DNA from: an uncultured Bacteroidota bacterium
GTDB taxonomy: Bacteria > Bacteroidota > Bacteroidia > Bacteroidales > VadinHA17
Assembly: GCA_903865465.1 (NCBI GenBank)
Contig: CAIPJU010000860.1
Location: forward strand, 1 to 7,316
Length of the DNA: 7,316 nt
Direction: 5' to 3'
The notes under the pieces were generated by a model. That model was not told where the DNA came from. It saw only the letters and a program-made list of their open reading frames with translations, and ran no database searches. Of this stretch, positions 1 through 4,609 are shown in pieces (positions within the stretch are counted from its first letter, which is position 1; every line of letters begins with the position of its first letter). The translations under genes were made by a program, and so were the position numbers.

Positions 1-1140
1 CTGCTGATCAACACCGGATCGCGCGACGAGTCAGCCGTTGAACACGGAATGGCCCACTTCATTGAACACATGCTCTTCAAAGGGACAAAAAAAAGAAAAT
101 CCTATCATGTCCTCTGCCGCCTCGAAGATGTCGGAGGAGAACTCAATGCATATACAACCAAGGAGGAGACCGCAATCCATGCTTCTTTTCTCAAAGAGGA
201 CTATGAAAGGTCTATTGAACTTATTAGCGACATCGCCTTTAATTCTGTCTTCCCTGAAAAGGAGATCGAAAAAGAAAAAGATGTGGTACTCGATGAGATC
301 AACTCCTACCTCGACAACCCGGCTGAACTTATTTTTGACGACTTTGAAGAGATCGTTTTCCAAAACCAGCCCATTGGAAGGAATATTCTCGGCAGTGAGA
401 AATCTGTAAAGTCATTTACCCGAAATAAGGTCACTGACTTTATAGGAAAAAATTACTGTACCAACCAATTGGTCTTCTGCTCTGTTGGAAACATCAGCAA
501 CGAAAAAATCCTCAGGCTCTTCTCAACATATTTTTCGAAGGTGCCGGCCTCCATAAGGGACGAACGCCCCGTAATAAGGTGGCAATATCAACAATCATCC
601 ATCACAAAAAAGATGGATACTAATCAGAGTCATTGTATTATTGGAAATCTTGCTTTCGAACTCAGGGACCAACGCAGGACAGCCATGTTCCTTCTTAATA
701 ACATCATTGGCGGACAGGGACTCAATTCGCGCCTCAATATGTCTCTCCGCGAAAAGAACGGACTGGCATATAATGTGGAATCAAACTATACCCCATATTT
801 TGACACAGGCATATTATCAATTTATTTTGGTACCGACCCTCAGAATCTTGAAAAAAGTATTTCCATTACGCTTGCAGAACTAACCAAACTCAGAACATTA
901 AAGCTGGGTACTGTTCAGTTGAGCAAAGCAAAAAGTCAGATAAAGGGCTACCTGGCCAGAGGATTCGAAAATCATGAAAGCCTCATGCTCAGCCATGGCA
1001 AGAGTATTTTGGCATTTAACCGGATTGAGCCTGTTGAGGAAATTATTTCGAAGATCGACGAAATTTCAGGATCTGATCTTTTGGCAATCGCTAACGAGGT
1101 CCTGGAACCCGCAAAACTGTCAATGCTGATATATAAGTAA
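1..1140 (+). CDS. M16 family zinc metallopeptidase, single-domain (5' end missing)
   Basis: Zinc-dependent endopeptidase of the insulinase/processing-peptidase family (M16). The reading frame is open from the first base, so the real start lies outside the window; 379 residues are visible. The inverted zinc motif HFIEH is at visible residues 19-23 (nt 55-69), and the third ligand is Glu99 in VVLDEI, the spacing expected for M16. The C-terminal lobe has the conserved Arg/Tyr pair (R250, Y257) in LREKNGLAY, which in M16 enzymes helps hold the substrate. The family usually has about 400-430 residues, so only roughly 30-40 N-terminal residues should be missing. Both lobes end normally at TAA. It looks active. 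Bacterial single-domain members are often called YmxG/PepR-like; substrates are mostly unknown. Whether this one has a signal peptide cannot be seen. An internal ATG at 49 is not the start, because homology continues upstream of it and it lies only two codons before the zinc motif. Confidence 0.93.
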   Translation: MLINTGSRDESAVEHGMAHFIEHMLFKGTKKRKSYHVLCRLEDVGGELNAYTTKEETAIHASFLKEDYERSIELISDIAFNSVFPEKEIEKEKDVVLDEINSYLDNPAELIFDDFEEIVFQNQPIGRNILGSEKSVKSFTRNKVTDFIGKNYCTNQLVFCSVGNISNEKILRLFSTYFSKVPASIRDERPVIRWQYQQSSITKKMDTNQSHCIIGNLAFELRDQRRTAMFLLNNIIGGQGLNSRLNMSLREKNGLAYNVESNYTPYFDTGILSIYFGTDPQNLEKSISITLAELTKLRTLKLGTVQLSKAKSQIKGYLARGFENHESLMLSHGKSILAFNRIEPVEEIISKIDEISGSDLLAIANEVLEPAKLSMLIYK

Positions 1141-1175
1141 AGTCGGAAGTCCGAAGACGGAAGAGGGAAGAGGGA
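1141..1175. repeat. Degenerate purine-rich heptamer array (5 units)
   Basis: Starting at the base after the peptidase stop codon, five 7-bp units follow head to tail: AGTCGGA, AGTCCGA, AGACGGA, AGAGGGA, AGAGGGA. The array then decays into GAAAGAA. Units share the pattern AG-n-n-(C/G)-G-A. The array is seen directly; no function can be assigned. From memory, similar AGTCCGA-type heptamer strings occur between genes in other environmental Bacteroidota, but I cannot verify that here. Confidence 0.8.
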
Positions 1176-1213
1176 GAAAGAATTACTTCAATAAACCAAT
1201 GTACTACAACTAC

Positions 1214-1283
1214 CTACTACTTACTACATTCTACTTACTACTTACTACTTACTACTTACTACTTACTACTTACTACATACTAC
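1214..1283. repeat. TTACTAC heptamer tandem array (10 units, 7 perfect)
   Basis: Ten consecutive 7-bp units. Perfect TTACTAC units sit at 1221-1227 and six in a row at 1235-1276. The units at 1214-1220 (CTACTAC), 1228-1234 (ATTCTAC) and 1277-1283 (ATACTAC) are degenerate. Related TACTAC words begin at 1202. The array ends 10 bp before the methyltransferase start codon, so it probably forms that gene's untranslated leader or its promoter region. A 7-bp unit outside coding sequence could change in number by slipped-strand mispairing without damaging a protein. Confidence 0.92.
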
Positions 1284-1293
1284 CAACTGCCCA

Positions 1294-1923
1294 ATGAATA
1301 AAAAACTGGAACAGTACATTCTCGATAACTCCACAGCCGAAGATCCCATTCTTGAAGATCTCTACAGGCAGACTCATATCAGGTTCGTCAATCCTAATAT
1401 GGCATCAGGACATTTGCAGGGTAAATTTCTCGAGTTCATATCTGGGATGATCTCTCCTGAGAACATCCTCGAGATAGGGACATTTACAGGATATTCAGCC
1501 ATTTGTCTTGCAAAAGGCCTTCGCCCGGGAGGAAAACTGATTACGCTCGAATCGAACGATGAACTTGCATCTTTTTCATCGTCTTATTTTAAAAGAGCTG
1601 GTCTGGCAGATGTCATTATTCCCATGACAGGAAATGCTATTGAAATAATTCCCGGACTGGATTTGATGTTTGACCTTGTTTTTATCGATGGAGATAAAAG
1701 GGAATATATTGAATATTACAAGCTTATAATTGATAAAGTTAAAACGGGAGGGTTTATTTTGGCAGACAATGTACTTTGGGGAGGCAAGGTTATTGATACA
1801 GATACCAGGGATCCACAGACCCTTGGTGTCATAAATTTTAATAATTTTATAAGTCTCGAACAGAGCGTTGAGAAACTGATACTGCCAATTCGGGATGGCA
1901 TAATGATAATAAGAAAAAAATAA
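1294..1923 (+). CDS. SAM-dependent O-methyltransferase, caffeoyl-CoA OMT-like family
   Basis: Cytoplasmic class I methyltransferase of 209 residues, the usual length for bacterial members of this family (often labelled YrrM-like). Motif I, ILEIGTFTGYSA, is at residues 58-69 and forms the SAM-binding loop. LITLESND (82-89) carries the acidic residue expected to bind the SAM ribose. FIDGDK (130-135) and LADNVLWGGKV (156-166) contain Asp132, Asp158 and Asn159, the positions that bind the divalent metal in catechol-type O-methyltransferases of this fold. The protein ends in the typical basic strand DGIMIIRKK. There is no signal peptide. Family members methylate hydroxyl groups of catechol-like or other small molecules; the substrate here cannot be told. 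The ATG at 1294 has no Shine-Dalgarno sequence, which is usual in Bacteroidota. It lies directly after the heptamer array. The SH3 gene follows after 43 bp and could be co-transcribed. Confidence 0.92.
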   Translation: MNKKLEQYILDNSTAEDPILEDLYRQTHIRFVNPNMASGHLQGKFLEFISGMISPENILEIGTFTGYSAICLAKGLRPGGKLITLESNDELASFSSSYFKRAGLADVIIPMTGNAIEIIPGLDLMFDLVFIDGDKREYIEYYKLIIDKVKTGGFILADNVLWGGKVIDTDTRDPQTLGVINFNNFISLEQSVEKLILPIRDGIMIIRKK

Positions 1924-1936
1924 AAATATATGGTAC

Positions 1937-1944
1937 AATTTTTG
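1937..1944 (+). promoter_or_regulatory. Weak candidate -7 element for the SH3 gene
   Basis: AATTTTTG differs from the Bacteroidota -7 consensus TAnnTTTG only in the first base, and it sits 22 bp upstream of the SH3 start codon. No TTG is found at the expected -33 position, which falls in the A-rich end of the methyltransferase gene. It may therefore be chance, with the SH3 gene read from upstream. Confidence 0.25.
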
Positions 1945-1966
1945 CGTTATAACACAAAAAAATAAT

Positions 1967-2608
1967 ATGAAGAAACTGCTATTTTACCTGTTGCTTATAT
2001 TAAGCATTTCAACACTTCGTGCCCAGACTGACAGGGCCGGGGTTTTAACCAATCTTGAAAGGAATCAGCAATCAGTGCAGGCATCCGGAACAACCGCTGT
2101 ATTGAAATCATCAAGCAGACTTTTCAAATCGGAAGATGATCTCACATCGGTAATCCTGGTAATACCTTCAGGGGCTACAGTCAATATTATCAGTTCCGAC
2201 AGTACATATTTTCGTGTTCAGTACGAAGATAACGAAGGCTATATTCTGAGAAGACATGTTGAAATAGTAAATAATCCTTCGACCCCGGTTGCATCGGTTC
2301 GTCCCGAAACACAGCCCCAATACCAGCCCGATACAAGGCAGGCCGCCCCTGCTCCTTCACAAAATCAGCCGGAAGATCGACTTGGATACTTCTCAAGCAA
2401 ATATGGTGAGAGAATTGCGAGGCTGATCGATGCAGGAAAGATCTGGAAGGGCATGTCGACCGAAATGGTTACCGATAGCTGGGGTAATCCATTGAAGATA
2501 AACAGAATATTCCGTGGGAATACCACCAGGGAAGAGTGGAAGTACAAGAATACATGGCTCTACTTTGAGAATGATCTCCTCATTGAATGGGGTCCGGTAA
2601 AGAAATAG
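1967..2608 (+). CDS. Secreted bacterial SH3-domain protein with BamE-like C-terminus
   Basis: A 213-residue exported protein. Residues 1-19 form a signal peptide (MKK, hydrophobic LLFYLLLILSIS, then LRA before Q20), with likely signal peptidase I cleavage after Ala19. There is no lipobox cysteine. Residues about 41-100 resemble a bacterial SH3 domain: VLKSSSRLFKS, then VIPSGATVNII, then YFRVQYEDNEGYILRRHVEI, with the usual Gly-Tyr before the last strand. A Pro/Gln-rich linker covers about 103-136. Residues 140-213 (KGMSTEMVTDSWGNP, then REEWKYKNTWLYFENDLLIEW) resemble the BamE/SmpA pattern of GMT-x-x-x-V, a GxP turn and a W-Y strand. In envelope proteins, SH3 domains often bind peptidoglycan or peptides. 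A role in the periplasm or outer membrane is inference; this architecture has no firm function that I know of. It lies 43 bp after the methyltransferase, and the start is preceded by an A-rich leader. Confidence 0.85.
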   Translation: MKKLLFYLLLILSISTLRAQTDRAGVLTNLERNQQSVQASGTTAVLKSSSRLFKSEDDLTSVILVIPSGATVNIISSDSTYFRVQYEDNEGYILRRHVEIVNNPSTPVASVRPETQPQYQPDTRQAAPAPSQNQPEDRLGYFSSKYGERIARLIDAGKIWKGMSTEMVTDSWGNPLKINRIFRGNTTREEWKYKNTWLYFENDLLIEWGPVKK

Positions 2609-2651
2609 ACACTGCCCTTTTTATTTAAGCGGGTAATTTTTACCTCAAAGG

Positions 2652-2681
2652 TTTGCAGATAAAAAAAAATGTTTATTTTTG
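2652..2681 (+). promoter_or_regulatory. Bacteroidota-type promoter for tRNA-Gly
   Basis: TTTG at 2652-2655 and a perfect TAnnTTTG (TATTTTTG) at 2674-2681, with 18 bp between them, match the -33/-7 consensus of the Bacteroidota primary sigma factor. An A9 tract fills part of the spacer. The -7 element ends 12 bp before the tRNA, which leaves room for a very short 5' leader. This is the best promoter in the window. Confidence 0.75.
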
Positions 2682-2693
2682 CCCGAGATTTTT

Positions 2694-2766
<73 letters not shown>

Positions 2767-2776
2767 CAAAAAAATT

Positions 2777-2802
2777 AAAGGCTGCACTTGCAGTCTTTTT
2801 TT
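2777..2802 (+). terminator. Intrinsic terminator after tRNA-Gly
   Basis: AAAGGCTGC (2777-2785), loop ACTT, and GCAGTCTTT (2790-2798) form a 9-bp stem with one G-U pair, running straight into a T tract (2796-2802). It begins 10 bp after the tRNA 3' end. The A tracts before it could also give weak termination in the opposite direction. Confidence 0.75.
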
Positions 2803-2873
2803 ATTATTCCCAAAACCGTTTACTTAATTTAAGAGATCTAATCGAAATCCATATTGATAGAAAAAAGAATGTA

Positions 2874-2975
2874 CTTTGTGGACCTCATTGGCTACTCTGT
2901 GACCCTCTGTATAATTTATTAACTTATTGTTGCACTGAGATCCACGGAGAAACATAGAGTTCCACAGAGAAAACA
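2874..2975. repeat. Imperfect inverted repeat with internally duplicated arms
   Basis: The left arm (about 2874-2911) holds two copies of a CTYTGTG-n-CCTC-like word, at 2874-2886 and 2895-2907, 21 bp apart. The right arm (about 2932-2975) holds two copies of TCCACRGAGAAA(A)CA, at 2941-2954 and 2961-2975, 20 bp apart. The right arm's reverse complement aligns imperfectly with the left arm (CTCTGTGGAaCTC against CTTTGTGGAcCTC). A very A/T-rich loop of about 20 bp separates the arms. The complement TGTG/CACA words recall dispersed intergenic repeats seen in Bacteroidota, but that is from memory. It lies between the tRNA terminator and the fucosidase, ending 50 bp before the fucosidase start. The rest of the 2803-3025 gap shows no gene, and I see no clear promoter in it. 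Confidence 0.65.
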
Positions 2976-3025
2976 ATAACACAAATTACAACTTATCTCA
3001 AAATGCAGGACTTACTTTAATCACT

Positions 3026-4393
3026 ATGAAAAAGATAATTATTGCATGTTTCATGGCACTCCTTTTTCTCACCGGCCAGGGACAAGGAAATAATCTCGAC
3101 AAGGGAGAAGTCGGTTATAAGCCTTCTGCCGAAAACCTTAAGAACCGGGAATGGTTCAGGGATGCTCATTTCGGAATGTTCATCCACTGGGGTGTATCAA
3201 GTGTAATTGGTGAAGAGATCGGCTGGGCATTATCGGATAAGGATGTGAATGAATACAGGAAAAATATGCTTCTTTTCAACCCTGTTAAGTTCGATGCAGC
3301 TGCAGTTGTAAAGCTTGCAAAGGATGCAGGGATGAAATACATCACTTTCACCACAAGGCATCACGACAGCTTCAGCATGTTCGGTTCAAAGTATTCCGAC
3401 TGGGGAATAATGCATACTCCCTATGCAAAGGACGTCCTTAAGATGCTATCAGCCGAATGTCAGAAACAGGGGATCAGATTGTTCTGCTATTACTCCCTGG
3501 CCGATTTCTATCGTCCCGATTATTGTCAGGGTAACGTAAAACGAGGTCGCGGTATTCAGGAAGAATGCAACTGGGATGGCTATCTGCAGTTCATGAAGAA
3601 TCAGCTGACAGAGATTCTTTCGAACTATGGCCCTATATACGGAATATGGTTCGATGGGCACTGGGATCAGGTGGAGCGGCTTGCAGGCGAACGCAACGGA
3701 AATCAGCTTCGGGCATGGAAGTACGATGAAATTTACAAACTCATACATGATCTTCAACCCGGCTGCATGATTGTTAATAATCACCATCTGAGTCCCTTCC
3801 CCGGAGAAGATTACCAAACCTTTGAACGCGATCTGCCCGGGGAGAATAAGGGAGGTGGCTTTTCGGCCGATGCCTCCATTGCTGATGAGCTGCCGCTTGA
3901 GACGAGTGATATAATGGGTAAAAGCTGGGGATATGTCAGCAATGACACCATTAACCGTTCTGTAAAGGAACTGGTACAGCAGCTCGTGGGCTCAGCGGGG
4001 CTCGGAGCAAACCTGCTCCTGAATATAGGACCGACACCAGAAGGTGAAGTAAGACAGGCTCATAAAGAGCGACTGCTTGGTGTTGGAGAATGGTTGAAAA
4101 CATATGGAGAGACAATTTACGGAACACGTAAGTCCTTTTTGAAACCGGCCGGCTGGGGCGTAGCTGTGGCAAAGGGAAACAAAATATTCCTTCATGTCAT
4201 TCATCCTGAAAAGCTGAACAAACAACTTTACCTTAACCATTTTCCTTATAAACCTTTTAAGGCGTATAAATATGAATCCGGAAAACCAATTAATATAAAG
4301 ACCAATCACTCCGGCACGACAGTGACTCTGGATATTGATGGTCTGGATCTGGCTGCTATCGACAATGTTTTTGTATTGGAGATATCTAAATGA
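3026..4393 (+). CDS. Secreted alpha-L-fucosidase, glycoside hydrolase family 29
   Basis: A 455-residue retaining exo-glycosidase that releases alpha-linked L-fucose from glycans. Residues 1 to about 20 are a signal peptide (MKK, hydrophobic IIIACFMALLFLT, then GQGQG); Cys8 is inside the hydrophobic core, so lipidation is unlikely. The GH29 barrel follows: HFGMFIHWG (48-56), YITFTTRHHDSF (105-116), then YGPIYGIWFDG (201-211) with Asp210 as the expected nucleophile. Further on are ETSDIMGKSWGY (292-303) and GANLLLNIGPTPEGEV (327-342), a hallmark of the family. The acid/base is variable in GH29; Glu267 in YQTFERDLPG is a candidate only. Residues after about 365 fit the C-terminal beta-sandwich. 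Length is normal and the frame is intact. The ATG at 3026 has no Shine-Dalgarno. Unusually for Bacteroidota glycan genes, no SusC/SusD, sulfatase, regulator or other glycosidase lies beside it here. It probably acts in the periplasm on imported oligosaccharides (inference). Confidence 0.93.
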   Translation: MKKIIIACFMALLFLTGQGQGNNLDKGEVGYKPSAENLKNREWFRDAHFGMFIHWGVSSVIGEEIGWALSDKDVNEYRKNMLLFNPVKFDAAAVVKLAKDAGMKYITFTTRHHDSFSMFGSKYSDWGIMHTPYAKDVLKMLSAECQKQGIRLFCYYSLADFYRPDYCQGNVKRGRGIQEECNWDGYLQFMKNQLTEILSNYGPIYGIWFDGHWDQVERLAGERNGNQLRAWKYDEIYKLIHDLQPGCMIVNNHHLSPFPGEDYQTFERDLPGENKGGGFSADASIADELPLETSDIMGKSWGYVSNDTINRSVKELVQQLVGSAGLGANLLLNIGPTPEGEVRQAHKERLLGVGEWLKTYGETIYGTRKSFLKPAGWGVAVAKGNKIFLHVIHPEKLNKQLYLNHFPYKPFKAYKYESGKPINIKTNHSGTTVTLDIDGLDLAAIDNVFVLEISK

Positions 4394-4609
4394 GGATGAG
4401 ACTTAATGATTATTAGTTACCACTATTTCTGCTTTTTAAAAATCTGAATCTACAGTACAGCAATGAGGATACATTCCTTCACTTCAGACTAAAAGTATTT
4501 TTCTGCGACCATCAGATGTAAATAAATGCATCCGGCTTCAATCAATATTTTTACTAATTTCGTAATTCTTTTTGTCAGGAAACATGAATTGATCTTTAAA
4601 TTATTAAAT
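4394..4609. other. Intergenic gap, no gene seen
   Basis: A/T-rich, with stops in all forward frames and no tRNA-like fold, strong hairpin or tandem repeat. No convincing terminator follows the fucosidase: the CTTTTTAAAAAT word near 4433-4445 is only an A/T palindrome. Two weak -7-like words lie near the right end, TAATTTCG (4555-4562) and TCTTTTTG (4567-4574), each one base off TAnnTTTG. Neither has a TTG at the right distance upstream. One of them may drive the downstream peptidase gene. Confidence 0.6.
4555..4574 (+). promoter_or_regulatory. Weak candidate promoter for the two-domain M16 peptidase
   Basis: Two adjacent near-matches to the Bacteroidota -7 element, TAATTTCG and TCTTTTTG, sit 36-55 bp upstream of the start codon. 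Each differs by one base from TAnnTTTG, and no -33 TTG is seen. In A/T-rich DNA such words arise by chance, so this marks only the likeliest region for a start site. Confidence 0.25.

Noticed and set aside
1214..1283. CRISPR array
   Set aside because: The units are contiguous 7-mers with no spacers, and no cas genes are present.
2632..2644. Hairpin GGTAA-TTT-TTACC after the SH3 gene as a terminator
   Set aside because: Only five mostly A-T pairs and no T tract follows; it also overlaps the region just before the tRNA promoter. Too weak to call.
3449..3817. Reverse-strand open frames inside the fucosidase and the other genes
   Set aside because: They overlap genes with clear family motifs, have no recognisable domains and no start signals; they are shadows of the coding strand.
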